Positions 1 through 9,344 of a stretch of 64,000 bases of DNA are shown in pieces (positions within the stretch are counted from its first letter, which is position 1; each line of letters starts with the position of its first letter). The stretch spans positions 1 to 64,000 of the forward strand of contig NZ_JAUOPC010000004.1 of assembly GCF_030546805.1 (NCBI RefSeq), given 5' to 3'. This DNA comes from Cyclobacterium sp. 1_MG-2023. GTDB lineage: Bacteria > Bacteroidota > Bacteroidia > Cytophagales > Cyclobacteriaceae. Position numbers and translations under genes: made by a program. The notes under the pieces were generated by a model. It saw only the letters and a program-made list of their open reading frames with translations, was not told the origin of the DNA and did not search any database.

Positions 1-1
1 T

Positions 2-73
2 ACTGGTATACTTTCCCCTGGAATCACTGGTATACTTTGCTCTGGAATAGTGGTATACTATGGAGTGGAATAC
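2..73. repeat. Three 24-bp direct repeats, probable IS21-type element end
   Basis: Three tandem 24-bp units (2-25, 26-49, 50-73) share the core CTGGTATACT and a GGAAT tail; the third unit is the most diverged. Multiple short direct repeats at an extremity are typical of IS21-family elements, where they bind the IstA transposase. The element itself would lie left of the window. No transposase is visible here, so the family assignment is inference. Confidence 0.45.
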
Positions 74-662
74 TCATACCACCTAAAAGATGGTTGATTA
101 TTTCTTTAATTTGTAAGAAATAAGTGTTTAGTAGGTGTTTTTCCCTCCTTTTACCAATAATTTTTCAAAAAATTTCAAAAAAATTTAATAAGGCTGATCT
201 AATGAGAAATGCAATAAATAATATGTGAAATGAAGAAATGGAAGTAGAAGCGAATATTTTGTTTTAACCCTATAAAAAAAATAAATAATTGTGGAGTGGC
301 AATATTAACCGCCTCTAGCACTTTTTAAGTAATTTTTGTATATTTGAGTACTATATAAAACAAGCAATCGTTAACCATGTTTTGTACAGTAGGTATTTTT
401 AAAGAGAATAATAAAATGGAGACTATTTTTCAAACAACTCTAAAGTGCTCAACCCAGAATTTCCTTTTTTACAACAGGATACTTAACAGCAAAACCAAGG
501 ATAAAATCCATAATTATTAACATAAATCTGTAACCGATTCGATTATTGAGATTAATCGAATGAATTTCTACCCATTATAACTAAAATTTTGAAACATCGA
601 TTTTAAGCTGTTTCAAAGTGGTGTTAAAAAATATTTTTAACCCGATCGATTTGAAATAATTA
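74..662. other. Non-coding stretch without recognisable feature
   Basis: About 590 bp of AT-rich DNA with stops in all frames. I see no RNA gene, strong terminator or long inverted repeat. It separates the putative IS end from the polysaccharide gene, whose promoter-like box begins at 663. Confidence 0.5.
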
Positions 663-670
663 TAGTTTTG
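663..670 (+). promoter_or_regulatory. Bacteroidota -7 promoter-like box TAGTTTTG
   Basis: Matches the TAnnTTTG -7 consensus of the Bacteroidota primary sigma factor. No clear -33 TTTG is found at the usual distance. If used, transcription would start near 676, after the TTG at 668, which favours the ATG at 707 as translation start. Confidence 0.35.
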
Positions 671-706
671 ACCGGTAAGTCGGGTCATTTTAACCAACGT
701 TTTTTT

Positions 707-2644
707 ATGATCAACTTGAGCAAAAAAATCAACATTTTACCCAGATGGATAATTGCATTTCTGGATGGTTTCATTATGTTTCAATGTGTTATCCTGGCAT
801 TTTGGCTTCGAGCCAATTTTGACTGGGCATCATTGGCTGATTATCCGGTAATAGGATCTGCAGCAGCCTATTTGTTGATAGGTGCAATGGTAATGTTTTT
901 TACGAAAAGTTATGTTGGGATTGTAAGGCATACTTCCCTAAGTGATGGCTTATTGTTAATGAGAACCACAATAATAACTGCCGTTGTTGCCTATATGGTG
1001 GATTTTGGTTACAGTGTTTTCTTGGTTCCGGGCAAGCATTTCCTTCCTTTATCAGTTTTGGTGATCACATCGGTATTGACCTTGTCTTTTTTAATGGTTT
1101 ATCGCTTGTTTGTAAAGGAAGTTTTCAGCCTTATCAAGTACAAAGTTGAATCTAATTTGCCTGAAAAGGACGTTTTAATTTTTGGAGCGGGAGAAGCAGG
1201 TATTCTTATTCATAAGGCGATCTTGAAAAACACGCATTATAAGTTTAATGTCCACGGGTTTTTAGATGATGACCCTAAGAAACAAAAGAAAAAGGTTGAA
1301 GGAATCAGGGTTCACGGTGGCTTGAATATGTTGGATAGCTTGGTGAAAGAAAAAGGGGTTAAGGAATTGATTATTTCGGTGATGGACCTTTCTCCGGCTA
1401 GGAAAAGAGAAATCATTGACAGGTGTATTACACTAAATATACATGCGCTTACCATTACACCCGTAAATGAGTGGGTAGATGGTAGCACTAAAACAGGCAG
1501 CTTGAGGGAAGTAAACATTGAAGATTTACTTAGTAGGGATGCCATCATGTTAAAGAATAAAAATGTAGCAAGTTACCTCAGTGGAAAAACCATTTTGGTG
1601 ACAGGAGCTGCAGGTTCTATAGGAAGTGAAATATGTAAGCAAGTAGCTAGGGCTAATCCCGGATTCTTGATCATGCTGGATAAGGCAGAATCGCCTTTAC
1701 ATGAGCATGAAATCAGGTTGGAAAGTGAGTTTGAAGATTTGGGTTTACAGACTGTTTTGGCAGATGTAACGGATGAGGAAAACCTCGAGCATATCATTAA
1801 GACTTACAGACCTGAGGTTATTTTTCACGCTGCGGCCTACAAACACGTACCAATGATGGAGAGGTATCCGATTCAGGCAGTGAGGTGCAATGTCCTTGGA
1901 ACCAAAACAGTAGCGGACTTGGCCGTAAGGTATGGTGTAGAGAAATTTGTCTTGGTGAGTACGGATAAAGCTGTGAACCCTACCAATGTGATGGGGGCAA
2001 GTAAGCGTATTGCTGAGATGTACATTCAAAGCCTTGATAAAAAGCTTAGAGAATCCGGAAATGGTGGTACACGATTCATTACCACAAGATTTGGGAATGT
2101 ATTGGGCTCCAACGGATCTGTTATTCCGTTGTTCAAAGAACAAATTAAAAAAGGCGGCCCTCTAACCGTGACGGATGCAAAAGTTACACGTTACTTTATG
2201 ACCATTCCTGAGGCTTGTGACCTTGTCTTGGAAGCCGGAGTTATGGGTAATGGTGGAGAGATTTTCGTATTCGATATGGGAGAACCGGTTAAAATCATTG
2301 ATTTGGCTAGGAAAATGATTCACTTGAGTGGCAAAAAACCTGATGTGGACATCATGATCCGCATCACAGGCTTGAGACCTGGTGAGAAGTTATATGAGGA
2401 AGTGCTTAATGATCAAGAGAAATCTTTGGAAACGCATCACCCGAAAATTAAAATCGCTCAAGTAAGGCCTGGAAATTTCGAAGAAGTTAATTTTGATGTA
2501 TCCTTATTGATGGAAATGAAAGGCAATGAAGGAGAAATGACTTTGGTGGGACAAATGAAAAAAATGGTTCCTGAATTCTTAAGTCACAAATCCAGATTTG
2601 AAGCCATTGACAACGAAGCTATTGTTCATGAATTGAAACCTTAA
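707..2644 (+). CDS. Membrane-anchored NDP-sugar 4,6-dehydratase (FlaA1/WbpM/CapD family)
   Basis: Probable UDP-GlcNAc-type 4,6-dehydratase making a precursor for capsule, O-antigen or glycan synthesis at the inner membrane. About four hydrophobic segments occupy residues 10-140. A Rossmann-like domain follows (FGAGEAG), then the extended SDR catalytic domain with the glycine motif TGAAGSIGSE. The usual YxxxK is MGASK here: the tyrosine is replaced by methionine, as known for the large WbpM-type members, which supports the long-form assignment. ThrAspLys (STDKAVNP) precedes it. ATG 707 is preferred; an in-frame TTG at 668 would add 13 residues but overlaps the promoter-like box. About 645 aa, normal for the long form. 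It stands alone, so its pathway cannot be fixed further. Confidence 0.88.
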   Translation: MINLSKKINILPRWIIAFLDGFIMFQCVILAFWLRANFDWASLADYPVIGSAAAYLLIGAMVMFFTKSYVGIVRHTSLSDGLLLMRTTIITAVVAYMVDFGYSVFLVPGKHFLPLSVLVITSVLTLSFLMVYRLFVKEVFSLIKYKVESNLPEKDVLIFGAGEAGILIHKAILKNTHYKFNVHGFLDDDPKKQKKKVEGIRVHGGLNMLDSLVKEKGVKELIISVMDLSPARKREIIDRCITLNIHALTITPVNEWVDGSTKTGSLREVNIEDLLSRDAIMLKNKNVASYLSGKTILVTGAAGSIGSEICKQVARANPGFLIMLDKAESPLHEHEIRLESEFEDLGLQTVLADVTDEENLEHIIKTYRPEVIFHAAAYKHVPMMERYPIQAVRCNVLGTKTVADLAVRYGVEKFVLVSTDKAVNPTNVMGASKRIAEMYIQSLDKKLRESGNGGTRFITTRFGNVLGSNGSVIPLFKEQIKKGGPLTVTDAKVTRYFMTIPEACDLVLEAGVMGNGGEIFVFDMGEPVKIIDLARKMIHLSGKKPDVDIMIRITGLRPGEKLYEEVLNDQEKSLETHHPKIKIAQVRPGNFEEVNFDVSLLMEMKGNEGEMTLVGQMKKMVPEFLSHKSRFEAIDNEAIVHELKP

Positions 2645-2722
2645 ATTGACGCGAATAGCTTATAGTAAAGGAACAATTTTAAAAATATATTAAAATACCT
2701 TTTTAAAATCGACGCCCTTTTC

Positions 2723-2730
2723 TATATTTG
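2723..2730 (+). promoter_or_regulatory. trp operon promoter -7 box TATATTTG
   Basis: Perfect match to TAnnTTTG, placed 9 bp before the leader-peptide ATG at 2740. Transcription would begin at about 2735-2738, making the leader peptide essentially leaderless. The -33 region is not obvious. Confidence 0.55.
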
Positions 2731-2739
2731 CTCAACGTT

Positions 2740-2787
2740 ATGAAAAATCAGAATCAAAATTGGTGGTGGCTTTCTTACTTCTTTTAA
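2740..2787 (+). CDS. trpL: trp operon leader peptide with three consecutive Trp codons
   Basis: A 15-codon ORF, MKNQNQNWWWLSYFF, ending in TAA. Residues 8-10 are tandem TGG codons, as expected for a ribosome-stalling sensor of charged tRNA-Trp. Tyr and Phe codons also occur at 13-15, so limitation of the other aromatics could contribute. It lies between the promoter-like box at 2723 and a rho-independent terminator at 2834-2866, directly before trpE. Function is inferred from position, codon content and the alternative stems described in the attenuator entry. I call it trpL by role; it is too short for homology-based recognition. Confidence 0.82.
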   Translation: MKNQNQNWWWLSYFF

Positions 2788-2866
2788 AGGGGAACAGCTA
2801 ACTATTGCCAAATTTTGATCAATCGATATACTTAGGCTTGCTGGATTCCCGGCAAGCCTTTTTTTT
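2755..2866 (+). promoter_or_regulatory. trp attenuator: mutually exclusive antiterminator and terminator
   Basis: Three pairings can be read. (1) CAAAATTGG 2755-2763, overlapping the first Trp codon, with CCAAATTTTG 2808-2817 (one bulged A). (2) Antiterminator: GGGAACAGC 2790-2798 with GCTG 2840-2843 (written 5'-3' as GCTGGATTCCC, 2840-2850, with GA bulged). (3) Terminator: AGGCTTGC 2834-2841 with GCAAGCCT 2852-2859, followed by eight T. Pairing 2 uses the loop and the last two bases of the 5' arm of pairing 3, so they exclude each other. A ribosome stalled on the Trp codons would break pairing 1 and could favour pairing 2, allowing read-through into trpE. The scheme is inference from complementarity. 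Confidence 0.7.
2834..2866 (+). terminator. Rho-independent attenuator terminator before trpE
   Basis: Eight-bp stem AGGCTTGC/GCAAGCCT with a 10-nt loop and a T run at 2859-2866. It ends 18 bp before the trpE ATG and so can only regulate that operon. Confidence 0.85.
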
Positions 2867-2884
2867 ATTTTAAATACCCAAATA

Positions 2885-4291
2885 ATGAATAAAATAAGAA
2901 TCAAAACCCGGTATAAAAAGCTTTTGGCGGATACCATCACTCCGGTGAGTATTTACCTTCAGATTCGTGACAGGTATAACAATACCATTCTTCTGGAAAG
3001 CTCAGATTACCATGGGAATGAAAACAGTTATTCCTACATCTGTTGCGAACCCATGGCAACTTTTTCTCTAATAAATGGTGAAGTCCATCAGTCTTTTCCC
3101 GATCAGAGCACCTCAGTGAAGAAGCTCGAGAAAACAGACAATATTATGGATGAGCTAAGGCAGTTTGGGAACACCTTTCAGGAAGAGGAGATGGACTTTA
3201 AGTTTATTACCAACGGTCTTTTTGGCTATATTCAATACGATGGGGTAAGTTATTTTGAAGACATCACCATCAACAACCCTCAAGCTTCGAACACCCCTTT
3301 GATTCACTATGCGGTGTACAAAAACATGATTGTGGTAGATCATTTTAAAAATGAGCTTTATATTTTTGAGCATTATTTGGAAGGGGGAGAAGAGGACTCG
3401 GGAATTCCAAAAATTGAAATGATTCTCAATAACAAAAATATACCAAGCTATTCATTTAGTCTGGACGGCAAGGAGACCTCCAACTATACTGATAATGAAT
3501 TTTTAGATATTCTTGCCAAGGGAAGGGATCATTGTTTCCGAGGAGATGTTTTCCAAATAGTATTGTCTCGCTCCTTTTCAACCGGGTTTAAAGGGGATGA
3601 ATTTAATGTTTACCGGGCATTGCGATCCATTAATCCCTCTCCCTATTTATTTTATTTTGACTATGGTTCTTATAAGATTTTTGGAAGTAGTCCGGAAGCT
3701 CAAATTGTAGTAAAAGGAAGGAAAGCAACCATATATCCGATTGCAGGGACCTTTAAACGTACGGGAAATGACAAATCTGATGCTGAATTGGCGGTAAAAC
3801 TTTATGATGATCCGAAAGAGAATTCTGAGCATGTCATGTTGGTAGATTTGGCCAGAAATGATTTAAGCAGGTCTTCTGAAAAGGTGAATGTGGAAGTTTT
3901 TAAAGAGATTCAATACTATTCACATGTCATTCATTTGGTGTCTAAAGTAACCGGGGACCTACCCGAGGGAGCCAATCCGCTGCAACTTGTTGCCGATACT
4001 TTTCCTGCCGGTACCTTGTCCGGGGCACCCAAATACAGGGCCATGGAATTGATAGATAACCTTGAAAATAGCGCTAGGAAATTTTATGGGGGAGCCATAG
4101 GCTTTTTGGGCTTCAACGGAGATTTTAATCACGCCATTCTGATCCGTTCATTCGTATCAGAAAATAACCAATTGCGTTTTCAGGCAGGTGCAGGGGTAGT
4201 GGCCAAGTCTTCTATTGAGAGTGAACTTCAAGAGGTCAGCAATAAGCTGGAAGCCTTGCGGGTAGCCCTTAAGTCTGCGGAGACAATTTAA
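2885..4291 (+). CDS. trpE: Anthranilate synthase component I
   Basis: Chorismate-using large subunit of anthranilate synthase; with TrpG it converts chorismate and glutamine to anthranilate. The protein has 468 aa, normal for the family. The N-terminal regulatory half contains LLESSD (about residue 36), matching the tryptophan feedback motif of TrpE, so the enzyme is probably allosterically inhibited by Trp. The C-terminal chorismate-binding half carries GSSPE, ARNDLSR and AGTLSGAPK. It starts 18 bp after the attenuator terminator and is followed 22 bp later by trpG. An aminodeoxychorismate synthase (PabB) reading is made unlikely by the full trp operon context. Confidence 0.97.
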   Translation: MNKIRIKTRYKKLLADTITPVSIYLQIRDRYNNTILLESSDYHGNENSYSYICCEPMATFSLINGEVHQSFPDQSTSVKKLEKTDNIMDELRQFGNTFQEEEMDFKFITNGLFGYIQYDGVSYFEDITINNPQASNTPLIHYAVYKNMIVVDHFKNELYIFEHYLEGGEEDSGIPKIEMILNNKNIPSYSFSLDGKETSNYTDNEFLDILAKGRDHCFRGDVFQIVLSRSFSTGFKGDEFNVYRALRSINPSPYLFYFDYGSYKIFGSSPEAQIVVKGRKATIYPIAGTFKRTGNDKSDAELAVKLYDDPKENSEHVMLVDLARNDLSRSSEKVNVEVFKEIQYYSHVIHLVSKVTGDLPEGANPLQLVADTFPAGTLSGAPKYRAMELIDNLENSARKFYGGAIGFLGFNGDFNHAILIRSFVSENNQLRFQAGAGVVAKSSIESELQEVSNKLEALRVALKSAETI

Positions 4292-4313
4292 TTAAATAGA
4301 AAAGGATTTACAG

Positions 4314-4895
4314 ATGAAAATACTGGTACTGGACAATTACGATTCCTTCACCTATAACTTGGTTTACATTATCCGAGAGTTAGGTTATGGAGATTCAATG
4401 GATATTATTAGAAATGATAAAATAAGTTTGGAAGAGGTGGACGCTTATGACAAAATATTGCTTTCCCCGGGCCCCGGACTCCCTTCAGAGGCTGGCATTA
4501 TGCCTGAACTAATTAAAAAATATGCGCCTAGTAAAGATATTTTGGGTGTTTGTCTTGGCCACCAGGCTATTGGCGAGGCTTTTGAAGCAGGACTTATCAA
4601 TTTAACAGAGGTGGTTCATGGTGTAGCGAGCAAAATCAAGATCAAACCTGATTTGTTGTTTGATGGCTTGCCTGAATACTTTACCGTTGGCAGGTACCAC
4701 AGTTGGGTGATAGATGCAACGATGCTTCCTGAAGTACTAGAGGTTACCTCCAAAACTCCTGATGGTCAAATAATGGCCATCAAGCACAAAGAATTTGAAG
4801 TACGCGGTTTGCAATTTCATCCCGAGAGCATCCTAACTGAAAATGGGGTGCAAATAATAAAAAACTGGATTGAAGGTAAAAAAAATAACAATTAA
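4314..4895 (+). CDS. trpG: Anthranilate synthase component II (glutamine amidotransferase)
   Basis: Class I glutamine amidotransferase supplying ammonia to TrpE. In 193 aa the complete catalytic triad is visible: Cys80 in GVCLGHQ, His169 and Glu171 in QFHPES. The oxyanion motif SPGPGLP is at about 51-57. The stop overlaps the trpD ATG by one base (TAATG), indicating translational coupling. Related PabA proteins look very similar, and some bacteria use one subunit for both folate and Trp; no separate pabA is seen in the window. Confidence 0.95.
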   Translation: MKILVLDNYDSFTYNLVYIIRELGYGDSMDIIRNDKISLEEVDAYDKILLSPGPGLPSEAGIMPELIKKYAPSKDILGVCLGHQAIGEAFEAGLINLTEVVHGVASKIKIKPDLLFDGLPEYFTVGRYHSWVIDATMLPEVLEVTSKTPDGQIMAIKHKEFEVRGLQFHPESILTENGVQIIKNWIEGKKNNN

Positions 4896-5905
4896 TGAAA
4901 GAGATACTTAACCACCTGATAGAACACAAGACCCTTAGCAAAGAACAAGCAAAAGGGGTATTGAAAGAAATGACTTCCGGTGAGGTAAATACCAGTCAGA
5001 TGGCTGCTTTCTTGACCATATTTATGATGCGAAGTGTGAGGGTTGAAGAGTTGATGGGATTTAGAGAGGCCATGCTTGAAAGGTGTATCGCCGTGGATAT
5101 ACCGGAATATGATGCCATTGATTTATGTGGCACCGGTGGAGATGGCAAAGATACCTTTAATGTATCAACCTTGGCTTCCTTTATAGTAGCCGGCGCAGGA
5201 CAACCCGTAGCCAAGCATGGTAATGTGGGGGTTTCCTCGGTTTGTGGATCTTCCAATCTATTGGCTCATTTCGGTTATGAGTTTACCAACGATGTGGATC
5301 AGTTGAAAAGCAGTCTCGATAATGCCGGGATTTGTTTTTTGCATGCACCTCTTTTTCACCCGGCCATGAAACACATAGGCCCGGTGCGCAAAGAGTTAGG
5401 GGTGAAAACTTTCTTTAATATGCTGGGCCCCATGGTGAATCCAAGTTTCCCAAAAAAACAATTGGTAGGTGTTTTTAGTCTTGAACTTGCGCGCTTGTAT
5501 GGTTACCTGTACCAAAGCAATGATGTGAGATTTAGTATTTTGCATGCCTTGGATGGATATGACGAAGTGTCACTGACAGGAGATCTAAAGTGGATTTCTA
5601 ACGATGGGGAAAAAATTGTAAGTCCAGAAGAATTGGGCTTCAATACCATAATGCCTGAAACCATTAAAGGAGGAACCACCATTGAGGAATCTGCTGACAT
5701 TTTTATGAATATCTTGAAAGGTAAAGGAAGTCCTGAACAAGAAGCAGTTGTAATAGCCAATGCTACCCTCGCCCTTACCACCTCCAAGCCGGATTGGAGT
5801 CTGGATACCGCGAGAGATAAAGCTACGGAAACCCTTAAAAATGGTACGGCGCTTAAAGTCTTCAAAGAATTGATTAATCCTAAAACCTCCATAAATATTA
5901 GCTAA
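4895..5905 (+). CDS. trpD: Anthranilate phosphoribosyltransferase
   Basis: Transfers the phosphoribosyl group of PRPP to anthranilate. 336 aa, family length. The PRPP-binding glycine loop LCGTGGDGKDTFNVST is at about 77-92, followed by AKHGNVGVSS; GPVRKELGVKTFFNMLGP is in the second half. It overlaps trpG by one base and ends two bases before trpC, so it sits centrally in the operon. TrpD and TrpG are separate here, not fused. Confidence 0.97.
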   Translation: MKEILNHLIEHKTLSKEQAKGVLKEMTSGEVNTSQMAAFLTIFMMRSVRVEELMGFREAMLERCIAVDIPEYDAIDLCGTGGDGKDTFNVSTLASFIVAGAGQPVAKHGNVGVSSVCGSSNLLAHFGYEFTNDVDQLKSSLDNAGICFLHAPLFHPAMKHIGPVRKELGVKTFFNMLGPMVNPSFPKKQLVGVFSLELARLYGYLYQSNDVRFSILHALDGYDEVSLTGDLKWISNDGEKIVSPEELGFNTIMPETIKGGTTIEESADIFMNILKGKGSPEQEAVVIANATLALTTSKPDWSLDTARDKATETLKNGTALKVFKELINPKTSINIS

Positions 5906-5907
5906 AT

Positions 5908-6729
5908 ATGAATATTCTGGAAAAAATAATTGCTCGAAAAAAGGAGGAAATAGCAGAACGGAAGGCCCTTTATCCCCAAAAATTGCTGGAGAAAAGTTTG
6001 TTTTTCGAAGGTGAGGTGGTTTCAATGAAAAAATATGTCACCAACCCGGAGAAGACCGGGATCATTGCTGAATTCAAAAGAAGATCGCCTTCAAAAGGTC
6101 TTATCAATGGGACAGCAAAGGTTGAGCAAACAACAATTGGTTACATGCAGGCCGGAGCTTCCGCTTTGTCTGTATTGACAGACAAGGACTTTTTTGGAGG
6201 AAGTGAAGCGGATCTTGGCTTGGCAAGGAAATTCAATTTCTGCCCAATCTTACGAAAAGATTTTACAGTAGATGAATACCAAATCATAGAGGCCAGGTCC
6301 ATTGGAGCAGATTGTATCTTATTAATAGCGGCTGCCTTGGAGCCAAAACGACTCAATGAATTGGCAGTCTTTGCAAAAAGCCTGGGCTTAGAGGTATTAT
6401 TGGAAGTGCATGATGGGGAGGAGTTGGAAAAAAGCCTCAATGTAAATGTAGACCTTGTAGGCGTAAACAACCGAAACCTGAAGACCTTTGAAGTGAATAT
6501 TCAAACCTCTTTGGATCTGGTGGAAGCCATACCAAATACCTTTACCAAAATTTCAGAAAGTGGCATTTCTGATCCGGCCACTTTGGTCCAATTAAAACAG
6601 GCCGGTTATGATGGGTTCCTGATTGGAGAGAACTTTATGAAGACCATCCGCCCTCACCAAGCGGCTTATAATTTTATGCAACAATACAGGAAGTTATTGG
6701 CAGCTTCCAAAGGACAAGTAGCCGTATGA
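5908..6729 (+). CDS. trpC: Indole-3-glycerol phosphate synthase
   Basis: Ring-closing TIM-barrel enzyme producing indole-3-glycerol phosphate from CdRP. 273 aa, monofunctional (not fused to TrpF). Diagnostic segments: IAEFKRRSPSKG (catalytic Lys in the first strand), VLTDKDFFGGS, LRKDFTVDEYQI, GVNNRNLKTF and SESGIS. It starts 2 bp after trpD and its end overlaps the trpF ATG by 4 bp. Confidence 0.97.
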   Translation: MNILEKIIARKKEEIAERKALYPQKLLEKSLFFEGEVVSMKKYVTNPEKTGIIAEFKRRSPSKGLINGTAKVEQTTIGYMQAGASALSVLTDKDFFGGSEADLGLARKFNFCPILRKDFTVDEYQIIEARSIGADCILLIAAALEPKRLNELAVFAKSLGLEVLLEVHDGEELEKSLNVNVDLVGVNNRNLKTFEVNIQTSLDLVEAIPNTFTKISESGISDPATLVQLKQAGYDGFLIGENFMKTIRPHQAAYNFMQQYRKLLAASKGQVAV

Positions 6730-7400
6730 TCATCAAGGTTTGCGGCATGGCTGAGCCTGAGAATATTTCAGGTTTATTGGAAATAGAGGGAGTCGATTGG
6801 ATGGGGATGATATTTTATCCCCCTTCAGGGCGTTATGTTCCTAATTTTGGACAGGATGTTGCCCTATATAAAAGCATAGCTCTGCCCAAAGTTGGCGTGT
6901 TTGTCAATGAAAGTACCAAAGAAATCCTTAGCATAGTTAAGGATTATGGCCTTTCCATGGTTCAACTTCATGGAGATGAATCTCCGACTCAGCTACAAGC
7001 CCTTAGGAAACAGTCCAAAGCAAAACTGATCAAGGTTTTTAGAGTAGGAGCAGAGTGGAGTTGGAAATCTTTGGAACCCTATATAGACCTGGTTGATTAT
7101 TTTCTATTTGATACAGACGGTCCTTCCTACGGGGGCACAGGCCATCAGTTCAATTGGGAGTTATTAGAAACGTATCCTTATAAGACCCCTTTTTTGTTAA
7201 GCGGAGGAATAGCATCCAAAGATGTGGAAAATCTTTTGGCTTGTTATAAGGCTTTTCCTGCCATGGTGGGAATTGACATCAACTCAAAATTTGAAATTTC
7301 CAAGGGTGTCAAAGATTTGGAAAAAATAAAGACATTTACGGCAGCAATCAGAGATAAGGCTGCCACAGCGATAAAAAAGAGAACCAATGATAAAGATTGA
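6726..7400 (+). CDS. trpF: Phosphoribosylanthranilate isomerase
   Basis: Amadori isomerase between TrpD and TrpC. 224 aa. KVCGM at residues 4-8 holds the catalytic Cys; QLHGDES and the phosphate-binding end LLSGGIAS are present, and [16 protein letters not shown] is the typical catalytic-Asp loop. It overlaps trpC by 4 bp and trpB by 14 bp. The tail after about residue 210 is Lys- and Ala-rich and poorly conserved. Confidence 0.96.
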   Translation: MIIKVCGMAEPENISGLLEIEGVDWMGMIFYPPSGRYVPNFGQDVALYKSIALPKVGVFVNESTKEILSIVKDYGLSMVQLHGDESPTQLQALRKQSKAKLIKVFRVGAEWSWKSLEPYIDLVDYFLFDTDGPSYGGTGHQFNWELLETYPYKTPFLLSGGIASKDVENLLACYKAFPAMVGIDINSKFEISKGVKDLEKIKTFTAAIRDKAATAIKKRTNDKD

Positions 7401-8565
7401 TGAAAATGGATTTTACGGTGATTTTGGGGGAGCCTATATTCCTGAAATGCTGTATCCCAACATAGAAGAGCTTAGAGAAAATTATGAGCAAATCATGGCT
7501 TCGGAAGCTTTTAAGGAGGAATTTGACCGTTTGCTCAAAGATTATGTGGGGAGACCTACTCCTTTGTTTTTTGCCGAAAGATTATCTAAAGAATATGGAG
7601 CAAAAATCTACCTTAAAAGGGAGGACTTATGCCATACCGGTGCCCATAAAATTAACAATACCATAGGCCAAATTATCCTTGCCAAAAAACTCAATAAAAA
7701 GCGGATTATTGCAGAAACAGGGGCAGGACAACATGGTGTAGCCACAGCTACTGTTTGTGCCCTGATGGGAATGGAATGTACCGTTTATATGGGAGCCATT
7801 GATATGGAGCGGCAAAAACCCAATGTGGAACGCATGCGGATTCTGGGTGCCACAGTAGTGCCGGCCAATTCAGGCAGTAAAACCCTAAAAGATGCCACCA
7901 ATGAAGCCATGCGGCAGTGGATCAACAACCCGGTTGATACGCATTATATCATTGGATCTGTAGTGGGGCCTCATCCTTACCCGGAAATGGTAGCCAGATT
8001 TCAGTCGGTAATTTCTGCTGAGATCAAGACACAACTCCTAGAAAAAGAGGGGAAAGATAGCCCGGACATAGTTGTTGCCTGCGTAGGAGGAGGTAGCAAC
8101 GCTGCAGGGGCGTTTTTCCATTATTACAATGACGAAAAAGTAAGATTAATAGCGGTGGAAGCTGCCGGTCTTGGTGTAAGCTCCGGTAAGTCTGCAGCCA
8201 CTACTCAGCTTGGAAAACCGGGCATTCTTCATGGGAGCAAGACCTTACTTATGCAAACAGAAGATGGACAGGTAGTAGAGCCTCACAGTATTTCCGCAGG
8301 CTTGGATTATCCTGGAATAGGTCCTGTGCATGCCCATTTATTTGCATCAGGCAGAGGAGAGTTTTTGGCGGTAGAAGATGAGGATGCGATGAAAGCAGGG
8401 ATAGAATTGAGTCGTTTGGAAGGAATTATACCAGCCATAGAATCGGCCCATGCACTTTCTGCCTTGAACCAGCTGAAATTCAAGGCCTCGGATATCATCG
8501 TAATCAATTTGTCAGGAAGAGGAGACAAGGATTTGGAAACATATATTAAATGGGGTAATTATTAA
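7387..8565 (+). CDS. trpB: Tryptophan synthase beta chain
   Basis: PLP enzyme joining indole and serine to form tryptophan. 392 aa. Lys88 in HTGAHKINN is the Schiff-base lysine; [16 protein letters not shown] and the phosphate-binding GGGSNAAG are all present. The start at 7387 lies inside the end of trpF and gives the canonical N-terminus [13 protein letters not shown]. This is the alpha-coupled TrpB1 type. It overlaps trpA by one base. Confidence 0.98.
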   Translation: MIKIDENGFYGDFGGAYIPEMLYPNIEELRENYEQIMASEAFKEEFDRLLKDYVGRPTPLFFAERLSKEYGAKIYLKREDLCHTGAHKINNTIGQIILAKKLNKKRIIAETGAGQHGVATATVCALMGMECTVYMGAIDMERQKPNVERMRILGATVVPANSGSKTLKDATNEAMRQWINNPVDTHYIIGSVVGPHPYPEMVARFQSVISAEIKTQLLEKEGKDSPDIVVACVGGGSNAAGAFFHYYNDEKVRLIAVEAAGLGVSSGKSAATTQLGKPGILHGSKTLLMQTEDGQVVEPHSISAGLDYPGIGPVHAHLFASGRGEFLAVEDEDAMKAGIELSRLEGIIPAIESAHALSALNQLKFKASDIIVINLSGRGDKDLETYIKWGNY

Positions 8566-9344
8566 TGGCCATGAATCGAATAGACGAATTATTTAAAAAT
8601 AAGGATGGCAATATCCTTTCTATATACTTTACAGCAGGTTTCCCTAAGTTGGACGATACCATCAGAATTATGGAAGCCATTGAGGAGGCAGGAGCAGATA
8701 TAATTGAAATAGGCATTCCCTATTCTGACCCTGTAGCCGACGGCCCCACCATTCAGGATAGCAATAATGTTGCCCTTAACAATGGAATGACACTTAAATT
8801 GCTATTTACTCAATTGGAAGGCTTAAGGAGCAAGTTAAATATCCCTGTGGTGTTGATGGGGTATTTAAATCCTATAGTTCAATATGGAATGGAAGCATTT
8901 TGCAAAAAATGTCAGGAAGTAGGAGTTGATGGAGTGATTATTCCTGACCTGCCAATGCAGCAATATACAGATGCTTATAAAGAGCTGTTTGACACTTATA
9001 ATCTTAGAAACACCTTCCTGATTTCTCCTCAGACTTCTGAGGAAAGGATTCGAGAAATTGATAGCAAAACAGATGGGTTTATTTATATGGTCTCTTCCGC
9101 CAGTATTACGGGAGCTAAAAAAGAGGTGAGTCCGGAGCAAATAGCCTATTTTGAGAGAGTGAGAGATATGGGCCTTAAGAACCCACGATTGATCGGCTTT
9201 GGCATCTCAGACAAGGCCTCCTTTACAACTGCTTCAACTTATTCACATGGAGCAATTATAGGGAGTGCTTTTATCAATGTTGTCAGGGAGGCAAAATCAC
9301 TCAAGGAAGAAATCAAAACATATATTAAAGGCGTCATATCATGA
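8565..9344 (+). CDS. trpA: Tryptophan synthase alpha chain
   Basis: Cleaves indole-3-glycerol phosphate to indole, channelled to TrpB. 259 aa TIM barrel. Catalytic Glu lies in IIEIGIPYSDPVADGP and catalytic Asp in GVIIPDLP; GFGISDK binds phosphate. A second ATG at 8571 is an equally plausible start (MNRIDELF). The end overlaps the following DAHP synthase by 4 bp, so the operon continues beyond the pathway-specific genes. Confidence 0.97.
   Translation: MAMNRIDELFKNKDGNILSIYFTAGFPKLDDTIRIMEAIEEAGADIIEIGIPYSDPVADGPTIQDSNNVALNNGMTLKLLFTQLEGLRSKLNIPVVLMGYLNPIVQYGMEAFCKKCQEVGVDGVIIPDLPMQQYTDAYKELFDTYNLRNTFLISPQTSEERIREIDSKTDGFIYMVSSASITGAKKEVSPEQIAYFERVRDMGLKNPRLIGFGISDKASFTTASTYSHGAIIGSAFINVVREAKSLKEEIKTYIKGVIS

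Noticed and set aside
668..706. TTG start giving 13 more residues on the dehydratase
   Set aside because: It overlaps a promoter-like box, and the first hydrophobic segment follows naturally from ATG 707.
1745..2143. 132-codon antisense frame inside the dehydratase gene
   Set aside because: Shadow of a strongly conserved SDR domain on the other strand.
5585..6025. 146-codon antisense frame across the trpD-trpC junction
   Set aside because: It spans two well-supported genes on the opposite strand; shadow frame.
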